Positions 53,501 to 61,788 are shown, numbered from the stretch's first letter. The stretch is DNA of 64,000 nucleotides from Proteobacteria bacterium ST_bin11 (GCA_002083615.1 MSXO01000012.1:62001-126000); one strand, 5' to 3'. Program-made: numbers and translations. Notes: a model not told the origin generated them from the letters alone.

Positions 53501-53886
53501 GTGAAGGTATAGGACGCGTAAATCAGCGAGGTAACGGTAGAGCCGATGTAGCCAAAGCCGGCTGCACGGGTCAAAAGATCGATGTCGATATGATACCGAG
53601 CGGCGTAATAACCGATAGGCAAACTGACGATAAAGATGATGACGGCAACGATGACAATCGCCCAAAAGGCGTTGGTAAAGCCGTAATTGATCGACAAGAA
53701 ACCGCCTATGGCCTCCAGCACCAAAAATGAGGTAGAGCCGAAGGCGGTGTTGGCGACTTCAAATTCCGACCATTTCCGAAACCGCCGCGGCGCAAAACGC
53801 AAGGCATAATCTTCCAAGGTCTCGTTGGCGACCAGCCCATTGTACTCGCGGCGAATTTTGGTGATGTTTTGGTGCATAGTCTTCAT
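50512..53886 (-). CDS. NCS1 permease-like / cysteine-cluster / hybrid histidine kinase
   Basis: 1124 residues. Residues about 40-480 form a 12-helix NCS1 (cytosine/purine/allantoin permease) domain. Residues 498-535 hold eight cysteines in CxxC-like pairs (KCSICENEF; YCPAY; ICSLCC; RCLDGC), a likely metal-binding knuckle. Two more helices (about 565-587 and 611-628) lead to a HisKA domain (LSNMSHEIRSPLNSIIGYA, His684), HATPase (NLLSNAVKFTSTG, GSGLGLTIS), one receiver (DLILLDISMTGISGI) and a C-terminal helical region. The permease part may sense or carry a small N-rich compound. It sits with a LuxR-type regulator and diverges from formamidase and amide transport genes. Confidence 0.9.
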   Translation of the reverse strand: MKTMHQNITKIRREYNGLVANETLEDYALRFAPRRFRKWSEFEVANTAFGSTSFLVLEAIGGFLSINYGFTNAFWAIVIVAVIIFIVSLPIGYYAARYHIDIDLLTRAAGFGYIGSTVTSLIYASYTFTLFALEASIMSLAIELYFNIPLEIAYVVSAVVVIPLVTFGITTISRMQLWTQPLWLLLLIAPYVAVAMREPEALETLGAYFWIAGSGQGFDWLLFGTAATVAFSMVAQIGEQVDFLRFMPQKHQGNKVRWWLATLSAGPGWIVFGALRQLLGALLAHLAIRHGVSPEHAHEPTQMYLVAYSELIEDPKWALAATTLFVIVSQIKINVTNAYAGSLAWSNFFSRLTHSHPGRVVWLFFNVLIALLLMEFGVFGALEKVLGLFSHMSIAWISSIAAELMINKPFGLSPKVVEFKRAYLSDLNPVGIISTFCASLLSILAYAGLFGAYAQAFSAFIALGLAFALVPTIAYLSGGKHYLARNREENNRKSHNKCSICENEFEHEDIAYCPAYAGSICSLCCTLDARCLDGCKVGFRFEDYLEKLAKWCMPDAMSLDARLRLLRFTLMFLFLSVLSGIFVSIIYYQDLLSVENDAAAFQLLLNNFLKIYASLLVFIGLCTWWLILNAESRRVAHEETAKQTQLLLLEIEEHKHTDGKLQRALKMADTANQAKSRFLSNMSHEIRSPLNSIIGYAHILHQDPSIPAHRQQAVETLKRSGEHLCALIEDILDIARIEARKFELKYQPIHFPDFIEHLVHTYKLQAEDKGLNFVCQISHTLPQRIRGDEKRVGQILINLLSNAVKFTSTGEIVFRIGYSGGVANFQVSDTGSGIDEEQLQDIFQPFTRLHNPTGNAVAGSGLGLTISKILTEVMGGELTVKSQVGQGSTFTVRLLLPSLGADTEPDAKATIIGYQGPRRKILVVDDQREHRELLLSMLEPLGFYLSEACSGEECLLKVAESQPDLILLDISMTGISGIETAMTLRDQEWGMPILVLSANAYPSDRLAALNAGCNDFLSKPIQVPQLMKKLKLYLSLTWLYQNDVVQALPEKAPEPLIMPPAELLTACVECVRIGDLLGLKKVLEQLAKTEPGYSAFFAKLMVLASQFRVGEIRKLLNMHKQEVS

Positions 53887-54011
53887 TGGCTATCGCTACC
53901 GCAACGGATTTTGACCACTGCGGTTCCCTGCAAAACCTGCCCATTTTTCCACCTAAAGACTGCCAAGCTAGCTGACATAAGCATGCCCGCACCCAAGCAA
54001 TAGCAAGCCCA

Positions 54012-54785
54012 TCATCTCCGCTCGTAGCCAAACTCAAGAATCACCGGCGATCCTTGATTACGGATAATAATCTGCTTCCGCGTTTCCCCGGCAGCCTCGC
54101 CGGTAGTCTTCTCGATCCGTGTGGACGAAGGGTTTTCTGGATTGCCCAAGGCCGGCACTTCCTTCACTTCCACTTGCACATCCGGCATCCAACTGGGCTT
54201 GAAGGTATGAGTATCCAACCGATTGCCAGTCGCCGGCAACTTCAGTTCATCCAACAGATCGAAGCACACCGTACTAACATGATCGACCAATTTCTCAGTC
54301 ACCTTCGCTTGACTGGATTCATCCACTAACTGGTGGGCACTAACGGTCGCCTTATTTTCGATGCTGGCCGCGTCACTGCCGATTTTTTTCAGATGACAGC
54401 TAATCGGCAGTATGCGGGCTTTTTGAAACCCTAGGCCGCGCGGGTCCGAATCACCGCTCGTCCAAGAAAAACCGACCGGCGTATCGCCCGTGGAAACTTT
54501 ACCCAAACTAATCAGTAGCTTATGTGAGCTATCGACACCGCTCGATTTGACTGGATATTGCCACTCGGCCAAGTTTTTACCCACCCGCTCGGCGATTTCG
54601 TTTGCCGACAGTTTAACGCCGAATTGCCCGAGATTCTGATCGGCTATCTCCACCGCAATGGCGGTAATCGAAGCCCGGTCGATAACCTCTGTCCCTGGAG
54701 CGGCGACCGCCGCGCCACTCAACAGCCAAGGCAACATCCAACGCCCGATACGGACGTACTTCAACGACAAATCGTACCTACTCAC
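54012..54785 (-). CDS. Periplasmic protein of unknown function
   Basis: 257 residues from a GTG with AGGAGG 5 bp upstream. A signal peptide (RWMLPWLLSGAAVAAPG) precedes a soluble mixed alpha/beta protein with two Cys (LPISCHLKKIG; VSTVCFDLL), possibly disulfide-linked. No family recognised. It is the first gene before the sensor kinase and regulator and lies beside the shared palindrome, so it may be an accessory sensor protein; this is inference. Confidence 0.7.
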   Translation of the reverse strand: MSRYDLSLKYVRIGRWMLPWLLSGAAVAAPGTEVIDRASITAIAVEIADQNLGQFGVKLSANEIAERVGKNLAEWQYPVKSSGVDSSHKLLISLGKVSTGDTPVGFSWTSGDSDPRGLGFQKARILPISCHLKKIGSDAASIENKATVSAHQLVDESSQAKVTEKLVDHVSTVCFDLLDELKLPATGNRLDTHTFKPSWMPDVQVEVKEVPALGNPENPSSTRIEKTTGEAAGETRKQIIIRNQGSPVILEFGYERR

Positions 54786-54841
54786 AATATCCTCCTAACG
54801 GTTAAAGTTCACTCTACGTAAGCCCTTGTTCACCTGCCATA

Positions 54842-54869
54842 CGTCAAATGACTGATGAGTCATCTGACG
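54842..54869. promoter_or_regulatory. Shared 28-bp palindrome, copy 1 (divergent fmdA / kinase operons)
   Basis: Arms CGTCAAATGACT and AGTCATCTGACG (one mismatch when folded) around GATG, followed by AATTGTGC. A copy with one changed spacer base lies at 62086-62113. It sits 57 bp before the minus-strand operon start and 187 bp before fmdA. Confidence 0.75.
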
Positions 54870-55055
54870 AATTGTGCGAATTGCCGGCGAATTTAACAAT
54901 GAATCCCGGCAGTTATGCTGGCAACCCTGCGAAAAGGGTGCCTTTACCATAGAGATTACGCACAACAAGGGGATTTTATATGAATGGTCTTGTCACAAGG
55001 GCTTTATCCGCAGCATTAATTTCTTGTCATTGAAATTCACCGTTGAGGAGGCCGC

Positions 55056-56279
55056 ATGAAAACATTAATTAAGTTAGATTTAGACAAAAAGCCCTGGGAA
55101 CAGGATGGTCTGATTCACAACCGCTGGCATCCGGATTTGCCGATGGTCGCCATGGTAAAACCCGGCGACGAATTTCGGGTGGAATGCATGGACTGGACCG
55201 GTGGTCAGATCGGCAACAACGATAGCGCCAACGATGTCCGCGATGTGGATTTGACTCAGGTCCACTATTTAAGCGGTCCGATAGGCGTGGAAGGCGCCGA
55301 GCCCGGCGACTTAATGGTCGTGGAGATTCTGGATGTCGGCACCCTGGATGACTATCAGTGGGGCTTCAACGGCTTGTTCGCCAAAGAAAACGGTGGCGGC
55401 TTTCTGACCGATCATTATCCGGACGCCCGCAAATCCATCTGGGACTTTCACGGCATCTATACCACCTCTCGGCATATTCCCAATGTAAGGTTCGCCGGTA
55501 TTATGCATCCGGGCTTGATCGGCTGCTTGCCGTCGCGTGAATTGTTGGAAAACTGGAATGCCCGCGAAGCGGCCTTGATTGCTACCGATCCAGACCGCGT
55601 ACCCGCGCTGGCGTTGCCACCCAATCCGCAATCAGCGGTGATGGGCCGCTTGACCGGCGAAGCCGCAACAGCCGCCGCCGCGGAAGGCGCCAGAACCGTG
55701 CCACCGCGCGACCATGGCGGCAACTGCGATATTAAAAACCTCACCAAGGGCTCGAAAGTATTTTTCCCGGTTTACGTCAAGGATGGCGGTCTGTCGATGG
55801 GCGATTTGCATTTCTCGCAAGGCGACGGCGAAATCACCTTCTGCGGCGCGATCGAAATGGCCGGCTATTTGGACATTAAAGTCAGCCTGATCAAAGAAGG
55901 CGTCAAAAAGTACGGTATCAAAAACCCGATCTTCCAACCCAGCCCGCTGACACCGTCTTACCGCGACTACCTGATATTCGAAGGTATCTCGGTCGACGAA
56001 CAAGGCAAGCAGCATTATTTGGATGTGCATGTGGCTTATCGTCAAGCCTGCTTAAACGCCATCGAATATCTGAAAAAATTCGGTTACACCGGCGCTCAAG
56101 CCCTGTCAATTCTCGGCACGGCACCGGTCGAAGGCCATATCAGCGGCATCGTCGATATCCCGAATGCATGCGCAACCCTGTGGCTGCCCACCGAGATTTT
56201 CGATTTTGACTTAAAACCCAATGCCGATGGACCGACCAAAATCATTACCGGCACCGCCGACATGGCGTTCACCAGTTAA
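55056..56279 (+). CDS. fmdA: Formamidase FmdA
   Basis: 407 residues, the length expected for FmdA/AmdA amidohydrolases. MKTLIKLDLDKKPWEQDG, HNRWHPDLP, VECMDWTGGQIGNNDSANDV, GPIGVEGAEPGDLMVVEIL and FAGIMHPGLIGCLPSRELL match this family closely. It hydrolyses formamide to formate and ammonia. GAGGAGG lies 6 bp before the ATG. Formate can enter oxidation or PurT, ammonia enters assimilation. fmdB and transport genes follow. Confidence 0.95.
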   Translation: MKTLIKLDLDKKPWEQDGLIHNRWHPDLPMVAMVKPGDEFRVECMDWTGGQIGNNDSANDVRDVDLTQVHYLSGPIGVEGAEPGDLMVVEILDVGTLDDYQWGFNGLFAKENGGGFLTDHYPDARKSIWDFHGIYTTSRHIPNVRFAGIMHPGLIGCLPSRELLENWNAREAALIATDPDRVPALALPPNPQSAVMGRLTGEAATAAAAEGARTVPPRDHGGNCDIKNLTKGSKVFFPVYVKDGGLSMGDLHFSQGDGEITFCGAIEMAGYLDIKVSLIKEGVKKYGIKNPIFQPSPLTPSYRDYLIFEGISVDEQGKQHYLDVHVAYRQACLNAIEYLKKFGYTGAQALSILGTAPVEGHISGIVDIPNACATLWLPTEIFDFDLKPNADGPTKIITGTADMAFTS

Positions 56280-56305
56280 TCCGGCAATCGATCAGGAGCT
56301 TGAAC

Positions 56306-56662
56306 ATGCCTTTGTATGAATATCACTGTCACGACTGCGGTCCGTTTACCGCGATAAGGAAAATGAGCGAATCCGCCAGCCCTGCCGTTTGCGCCCAGTG
56401 CGGCGCAAGCAGCGAGCGGTTGATTTCCGCGCCGCACCTTACCTTATTGGGCAAGATGCAACGCCAGGCTCACGAAACTAACGAACGATCGGCGCACGAA
56501 CCCAAGTCTGTGCGGCGGTCAAGTTGCGGATGCAGCGGCGCGCATACCTGCAAGCCCAATCAGGACAGTACAAAGGCAAAAACCGGCAATGATCAGCAAG
56601 CAGCAAGCGGCTTCCAAATGCAAACCAAGAAAACAGCCAGACCTTGGATGTTGGGACACTAG
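56306..56662 (+). CDS. fmdB: FmdB zinc-ribbon regulator-like protein
   Basis: 118 residues from the ATG at 56306 (MPLYEYHCHDCG). The N-terminal CxxC...CxxC zinc ribbon (CHDCG; CAQCGASSERLI) is typical of FmdB. The C-terminal half is Lys/Gln/Ser-rich with SSCGCSGAHTCK, a second cysteine group. In Methylophilus fmdB is linked to formamidase expression. It follows fmdA by 26 bp. Confidence 0.9.
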   Translation: MPLYEYHCHDCGPFTAIRKMSESASPAVCAQCGASSERLISAPHLTLLGKMQRQAHETNERSAHEPKSVRRSSCGCSGAHTCKPNQDSTKAKTGNDQQAASGFQMQTKKTARPWMLGH

Positions 56663-56730
56663 GCATTTTATGTTTGCCCAAGAGTGAGTTTAAGAGTGTG
56701 TTCGGCAGTAAACGGATTTGTTTACCTAGC

Positions 56731-56819
56731 AAATCTTGTGAGTTTTTTGATTTATCAATTGAGTTTTTTTGATCAATTGAGTTTGTTTAATCAATAGCGT
56801 GTGTTTTATCAATGTGGAG
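56731..56819 (+). repeat. Degenerate AT-rich repeats ahead of the binding-protein gene
   Basis: About five imperfect units of 18-20 bp built on ATCAATTGAGTTT run from 56731 to the ribosome site of the gene at 56827. The best pair is at 56751-56788. The stretch is much more AT-rich than its surroundings and makes up most of the leader between fmdB and fmdD. Confidence 0.65.
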
Positions 56820-56826
56820 AAACTAA

Positions 56827-58077
56827 ATGAGTAATTCCGATAGACGACATTTTATGAAGAAGACGACTGCGCTGGTCGCAATATCGTTGGCCTTGGGTTT
56901 ACCCATCGGCATTAATAGTGCTGTAGCAGCGGACTTCCCAACCGCGACGGTCAACACCACCGGTCTGGCAGTCACCGATACCACGGTCAAGGTCGGTATC
57001 CTGCATTCGGCAACCGGCACCATGGCCATCAGTGAAACCGGCTCCATCCAAGCTGAAAAATTGGCGATTGCCCAAATCAACGAGATGGGCGGGGTGTTGG
57101 GCAGAAAAATCGAGGTGATCCAGGAAGACGGCGCTAGCGATTGGCCGACCTTCGCGGAAAAATCCAAAAAGCTGCTGGAAAACGACAAGGTAGCCACGGT
57201 ATTCGGCTGCTGGACTTCCGCCTCACGGAAAGCCGCCTTACCGGTGTTCGAAAAAGACAACGGTCTGCTGTTCTACCCGACTTTCTATGAAGGCTTAGAA
57301 CAATCCAAAAACGTGTTTTATACCGGCCAGGAGGCTACCCAACAAATTCTCGCTGGCTTGGATTGGATCGCCAAAGAGAAAAATGCCAAGACCTTCTATT
57401 TGATCGGTTCAGATTACATCTGGCCACGTACCTCCATGAAAATTGCCCGTAAACACATCGAGCAACATTTGGGCGGCACGGTCGTGGGTGAAGAATACAT
57501 CGCTTTGGGCGACACCCAGTTCGGTTCGGTAATCAACAAAATCAAACTGAAAAAACCTGATGTCATCTACGCGGCGGTGGTAGGCGGCAGTAACGTGGCT
57601 TGGTTCAAACAGCTGAACGCAGCCGGCTTGAACGCCAAGAAACAAAACATGCTGACCATCTCCGTGACCGAAGACGAAGTACTGGGTATCGGCGGCGAAA
57701 ACTTGGAAGGCTTCTATTCGGCGATGAAATACTTCCAATCATTGAAAAATCCTAACAACGAGAAATTCGTTGCCGACTTCAAAAAAGCTTACGGCGACAA
57801 TGCCGTGATCGGCGACGTCACCCAAGCGGCTTATTTGGGTCCATGGCTATGGAAAGCTGCAGTGGAACGCGCAGGCAGCTTTGATGTAGACAAAGCGGTT
57901 GTGGCTTTACCCGGTTACGAGTTGACCACTGCGCCGGAAGGTTACGTGAAAGTCGATCCTAACCACCATTTACACAGCAAGCTGCGGATTGGTCAATGGC
58001 GTAAAGACGGTCAAGCCGACGTGGTTTACGAATCCGATTTGATCGCTCCCGATCCTTTCCCTAAAGGTTACCAATAA
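56827..58077 (+). CDS. fmdD: Amide/urea ABC transporter binding protein FmdD
   Basis: 416 residues. The N-terminus SDRRHFMKK followed by a hydrophobic stretch ending VAAD is a twin-arginine signal. The mature part is a branched-chain amino-acid/UrtA-type binding protein: VKVGILHSATGTMAISETG, ASDWPTFAEKSKKLLE, FGCWTSASRKAALPVFEK and SVTEDEVLGIG. The paralogue at 63498 is the canonical UrtA. With fmdA upstream, short-chain amides are the likely cargo. Confidence 0.92.
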   Translation: MSNSDRRHFMKKTTALVAISLALGLPIGINSAVAADFPTATVNTTGLAVTDTTVKVGILHSATGTMAISETGSIQAEKLAIAQINEMGGVLGRKIEVIQEDGASDWPTFAEKSKKLLENDKVATVFGCWTSASRKAALPVFEKDNGLLFYPTFYEGLEQSKNVFYTGQEATQQILAGLDWIAKEKNAKTFYLIGSDYIWPRTSMKIARKHIEQHLGGTVVGEEYIALGDTQFGSVINKIKLKKPDVIYAAVVGGSNVAWFKQLNAAGLNAKKQNMLTISVTEDEVLGIGGENLEGFYSAMKYFQSLKNPNNEKFVADFKKAYGDNAVIGDVTQAAYLGPWLWKAAVERAGSFDVDKAVVALPGYELTTAPEGYVKVDPNHHLHSKLRIGQWRKDGQADVVYESDLIAPDPFPKGYQ

Positions 58078-58100
58078 GCGCTAATGCGCTAGGCAACAAA

Positions 58101-58133
58101 ACCGTGGCAATTGGCAAGTCTGGTTGCCACGGT
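58101..58133 (+). terminator. Perfect hairpin between fmdD and urtB
   Basis: ACCGTGGCAA and TTGCCACGGT pair perfectly over 10 bp with a 13-nt loop, followed by GTTTTAAA. It could act as a leaky terminator that makes more binding protein than permease, a common arrangement in ABC operons, or as a 3'-end stabiliser. Confidence 0.65.
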
Positions 58134-58181
58134 GTTTTAAACAAGTGTGTGTTTAATGTAAGTAAGTTAGCTGGAGGCCTT

Positions 58182-59099
58182 ATGTTTGGATATTCGATGG
58201 AGGAAGTGGGTAACATCGTGGTGATGCAGGGCTTCTCTGGATTAAGCCTGTTTAGCGTCCTACTGTTGATGGCGTTGGGCCTGGCAATTATTTTCGGGCA
58301 GATGGGCGTAATCAATATGGCCCACGGCGAATTCATGGCAGTAGGCGCCTACACTACCGTGTTCATGTCAAAAATTGCCGTGTCATACGACATCGTCAAT
58401 TCTTATTTTGTATTTGCGATCGTCGCAGCCTTTATCCTCGCCTTTTTGATTGGTTACCTGATCGAGTACGCCTTGATCCGTCATCTCTACAAACGGCCTT
58501 TGGATACGCTGTTGGCGACTTGGGGCTTAAGTCTGGTAATGCAACAGATTTTTCGCTCCACCTTTGGCGCTAAAGAAGTCAGTGCCGAATTGCCGGAATG
58601 GCTGCTGGGATCGTTCAAACCGACCGAGGATATCGATATTCCGATTAACGGCGTGTTCGTAATGGGCCTGGCTTTGATCGTCACCGTCGGTGTGTATCTG
58701 TTCATGTACCGCTCGCGTTGGGGTCTGCGCGTAAGAGCCACCATGCAAAATCGAGTGATGGCAGGTGCGGTGGGCATCAACACCAAAAAAGTGGATAGGC
58801 TGACCTTTGCCTTAGGCTGCGGGATAGCCGGGGTAGCGGGTGCTGCTTTCACCACGATCGCTTCGACCGGACCGACGACCGGCTCTTTATACATCGTCGA
58901 CAGTTTCATGGTGGTGGTATTCGGCGGCGCGGCCAGCCTGATGGGCACCATCGCTTCCGCGTTTGGCATCGCCCAAGCACAATCGATACTGCAGTTTTTT
59001 ATGACCAGCTCGATGGGAAAAGTAGCCACCTTGATGACCATTGTGATCATCTTAATGATGCGTCCGGAAGGATTGTTTGCATCTAAAGTACGTAAATAG
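58182..59099 (+). CDS. urtB: Amide/urea ABC transporter permease (UrtB/FmdE type)
   Basis: 305 residues from the ATG at 58182, with GGAGG upstream. LiVH-type permease with 8 or so helices: ALGLAIIFGQMGVINMAHGEFM is the conserved N-terminal motif, and GCGIAGVAGAAFTTIAST is conserved near the end. The frame opens further upstream through the hairpin, which is not a real start. Confidence 0.93.
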   Translation: MFGYSMEEVGNIVVMQGFSGLSLFSVLLLMALGLAIIFGQMGVINMAHGEFMAVGAYTTVFMSKIAVSYDIVNSYFVFAIVAAFILAFLIGYLIEYALIRHLYKRPLDTLLATWGLSLVMQQIFRSTFGAKEVSAELPEWLLGSFKPTEDIDIPINGVFVMGLALIVTVGVYLFMYRSRWGLRVRATMQNRVMAGAVGINTKKVDRLTFALGCGIAGVAGAAFTTIASTGPTTGSLYIVDSFMVVVFGGAASLMGTIASAFGIAQAQSILQFFMTSSMGKVATLMTIVIILMMRPEGLFASKVRK

Positions 59100-59110
59100 A
59101 GGGAAATATC

Positions 59111-60265
59111 ATGAAGGTATTATCAGAGAAATTATTGGGCGGCAAACAAGGGGCGATTGGGCTAGCGATATTGTCTCTGTTGTTGTTTGTCATTTTCCCG
59201 CTGTGGCTGGATTTGTTCCGGCTGGGTCTGATCGGCAAATACGTCACCTACGCCTTTGTGGCGATTAGCTTAGTATTGCTGTGGGGTAACGGCGGCATTT
59301 TAAGCTTGGGCCAAGGCATGTTTTTCGGTCTTGGCGGTTATTGCATGGCCATGTTCTTGAAGTTGGAAGCCTCCGATCCGATCAGCACCAAGATCCAAAC
59401 CACACCCGGCATTCCCGATTTCATGGACTGGAATCAGCTGACTGCGATCCCCTTCTTCTGGGAACCGTTTAAAAGCCTGACCCTGACCATCTTGCTAGTG
59501 TTGATCGTACCGACCCTGCTGGCCTTTATCATCGGTTTTGCGATGTTTAAACGCCGAGTGGGCGGTGTGTATTTTGCGATCATCACCCAAGCTATCGCCC
59601 TGATCTTGAGCATTTTAATCGTCGGCCAACAAGGTTATACCGGCGGGGTCAACGGCATCACCGACCTGAGAACCATGCTGGGCTGGGATATCAGAACCGA
59701 TAGCGCGAAATATGTACTCTACTTCGCCAACGCCGGTTTTCTGATCGCCTGCATGCTGTTGGCCCGTTACATTCTGACCTCGAAATTTGGGATGTTGTTA
59801 CTGGCCATGCGCGATAAGGAAGAACGGGTGCGCTTTTCCGGCTATGACGTATCGAATTTCAAAATTTTCATTTTTTGCATCGCCGCCATGATTTCCGCGA
59901 TCGGCGGCGCCATGTTTACCTTGCAAGTCGGCTTTATGTCGCCCAGCTTCGTCGGCATCGTCCCGTCAATCGAGATGGTAATTTTTGCGGCGGTCGGTGG
60001 CCGGATGTCGCTGATTGGCGCGGTATACGGCACCCTATTAGTTAACTTCGGTAAAACCATGTTTTCCGAAACCTACCCCGAATTGTGGCTGTTCTTGATG
60101 GGCGGCTTGTTTATCGCGGTGGTGATGTTCTTCCCCGATGGTTTGGCAGGGGTCTACGAAAAATACGCCACCAAATTCGACTTCGGCGGCAAATTTTCCA
60201 AATTCCTGGGTAAATTCAGTAAATCGCCTGCGGTAACGGACTCATTGGTAGGAGAAAAATCATGA
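59111..60265 (+). CDS. urtC: Amide/urea ABC transporter permease (UrtC/FmdF type)
   Basis: 384 residues, LivM-type. About 9-10 membrane helices; SLVLLWGNGGILSLGQGMFFGLGGY is diagnostic for UrtC, with VGQQGYTGGVNGITDL and AMRDKEERVRFSGYDV. The C-terminal tail is Phe/Gly/Lys-rich. The urtD ATG overlaps its stop by 4 bp. Confidence 0.94.
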   Translation: MKVLSEKLLGGKQGAIGLAILSLLLFVIFPLWLDLFRLGLIGKYVTYAFVAISLVLLWGNGGILSLGQGMFFGLGGYCMAMFLKLEASDPISTKIQTTPGIPDFMDWNQLTAIPFFWEPFKSLTLTILLVLIVPTLLAFIIGFAMFKRRVGGVYFAIITQAIALILSILIVGQQGYTGGVNGITDLRTMLGWDIRTDSAKYVLYFANAGFLIACMLLARYILTSKFGMLLLAMRDKEERVRFSGYDVSNFKIFIFCIAAMISAIGGAMFTLQVGFMSPSFVGIVPSIEMVIFAAVGGRMSLIGAVYGTLLVNFGKTMFSETYPELWLFLMGGLFIAVVMFFPDGLAGVYEKYATKFDFGGKFSKFLGKFSKSPAVTDSLVGEKS

Positions 60266-61005
60266 GTAACCCTGAATTTGTATTGGCCATTGAAGACTTG
60301 ACAGTATCTTTCGATGGCTTTAAAGCGGTAGATGCTTTGAACATGTACATCGACAGCAATGAACTGCGGGTGGTGATCGGCCCCAACGGTGCCGGCAAAA
60401 CCACGGTACTGGATTTAATCTGCGGCAAAACCAAATCCACCTCCGGTTCGATCAAGTTTAAGAACAAAGAGCTGACCAAGTTACCAGAGCACGAAATCGT
60501 CCGCGCTGGCGTCGGCAGAAAATTTCAGACACCGTCGATTTATGAAAACCTATCCGTCTATCAAAACCTGGAAGTGTCTTACCCGGTGGGCAGATCAGTG
60601 TGGGGTAGTTTGACCTTCAAACGCACTGCAGAAGTGGTGGAGCAAGTCCATAAAATTGCCGCCGAAGTGCTACTGACCGAGCAATTGCAAATGGAAGCCG
60701 CCCTGCTCAGTCATGGCCAAAAGCAATGGCTGGAAATCGGCATGCTGTTGATGCAAGACCCTGAACTATTGATGCTAGACGAACCCGTGGCCGGCATGAG
60801 CGCCAAGGAACGCGACCAAACCGCCGACTTGCTGAATCGAATTTGCAAAAACCGCTCGGTGTTGGTGATTGAACACGATATGGAATTCGTGAAAAAAATT
60901 GCCCACAAAGTCACCGTACTACATCAGGGCAAGATCTTAGCAGAAGGCCCTATGGACAAAGTGCAGGCCGATGAGAAAGTGATTGAGGTCTATCTAGGCC
61001 ACTAA
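60262..61005 (+). CDS. urtD: Amide/urea ABC transporter ATPase (UrtD type)
   Basis: 247 residues. Walker A VVIGPNGAGKTTVLDLICGK; Q-loop GVGRKFQTPSIYENLSV; the ABC signature is replaced by LLSHGQKQWLEIGMLLMQ, as usual in UrtD; Walker B LLMLDEPVAGM; switch His in VLVIEHDMEFV. LivG-like energy-coupling subunit. Confidence 0.95.
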   Translation: MSNPEFVLAIEDLTVSFDGFKAVDALNMYIDSNELRVVIGPNGAGKTTVLDLICGKTKSTSGSIKFKNKELTKLPEHEIVRAGVGRKFQTPSIYENLSVYQNLEVSYPVGRSVWGSLTFKRTAEVVEQVHKIAAEVLLTEQLQMEAALLSHGQKQWLEIGMLLMQDPELLMLDEPVAGMSAKERDQTADLLNRICKNRSVLVIEHDMEFVKKIAHKVTVLHQGKILAEGPMDKVQADEKVIEVYLGH

Positions 61006-61051
61006 CCTGACCCATCTGCGCTGCCCGCAAATACACAAGAGGAATTAGACA

Positions 61052-61741
61052 ATGTTTGAGATTTCGGATCTGCAAGTCAGTTACGGTCAAAGCCAAGTCA
61101 TCCATGGCTTAAGCTTTACCGCAGAAAAAAACGAGACCCTGGCGATCATGGGCCGCAACGGTATGGGCAAAACCACCTTGTTTAAATCCTTGATGGGCAT
61201 CTTGCCCAGCAAAGCCGCCAAGGCCAGCGTTGACGGTGAAAACCTGAACGGCGTGGATACCTATCAGCGGGTCGCTAAAGGCTTGGCCTACGTGCCGCAA
61301 GGTCGGATGATTTTCTCGACCATGACTGTGCAAGAAAATATTGAAACCGGCTTGGAAAGCTCCAAATTTCGGGAAATTCCGGAAGACATCTACGCACTAT
61401 TTCCGGTGCTGTACGATATGCGCAAACGCAAAGGCGGCAATCTGTCCGGCGGTCAGCAACAACAGTTGGCAATCGCCCGCGCACTGGTCACCAATCCCAA
61501 AGTGCTGCTGCTGGATGAACCCACCGAAGGGATTCAGCCTTCGATTATTAAAGACATTGCCAAAGTGTTGAATGAAATCCGCAAAATGCGCGAAATCACC
61601 ATCATCGTCTCCGAGCAGGTATTGAGTTTTACCATGGAAGTGGCCGACCGCATTATCGTGATCGACAAAGGTAAATTTATTCATGAAGACAAACGCGGCG
61701 ATGTCGACGCCGCCAAAATCAAAAGCTATTTATCGGTTTAA
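61052..61741 (+). CDS. urtE: Amide/urea ABC transporter ATPase (UrtE type)
   Basis: 229 residues. LivF-like: Walker A IMGRNGMGKTTLFKSLMG, Q-loop LAYVPQGRMIFSTMTVQ, signature NLSGGQQQQLAIARALV, Walker B VLLLDEPTEGIQPSI. The canonical His after Walker B is replaced by Gln (IIVSEQVLSF), as is common in UrtE. GAGGAATT precedes the ATG. Confidence 0.95.
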   Translation: MFEISDLQVSYGQSQVIHGLSFTAEKNETLAIMGRNGMGKTTLFKSLMGILPSKAAKASVDGENLNGVDTYQRVAKGLAYVPQGRMIFSTMTVQENIETGLESSKFREIPEDIYALFPVLYDMRKRKGGNLSGGQQQQLAIARALVTNPKVLLLDEPTEGIQPSIIKDIAKVLNEIRKMREITIIVSEQVLSFTMEVADRIIVIDKGKFIHEDKRGDVDAAKIKSYLSV

Positions 61742-61788
61742 TACTAATAGCTCTGTCCGCGCAACGCCCTCCTCTCCCCAACGCCCCA

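Noticed and set aside
53134..53730. 198-codon plus-strand open frame
   Set aside because: Antisense to the NCS1 domain of the sensor kinase; Arg/His/Gln-rich composition typical of a shadow frame.
54930..54950. Possible sigma-54 promoter upstream of fmdA (TGGCAACCCTGC)
   Set aside because: The GG and GC elements are three bases too close; spacing is strict for sigma-54.
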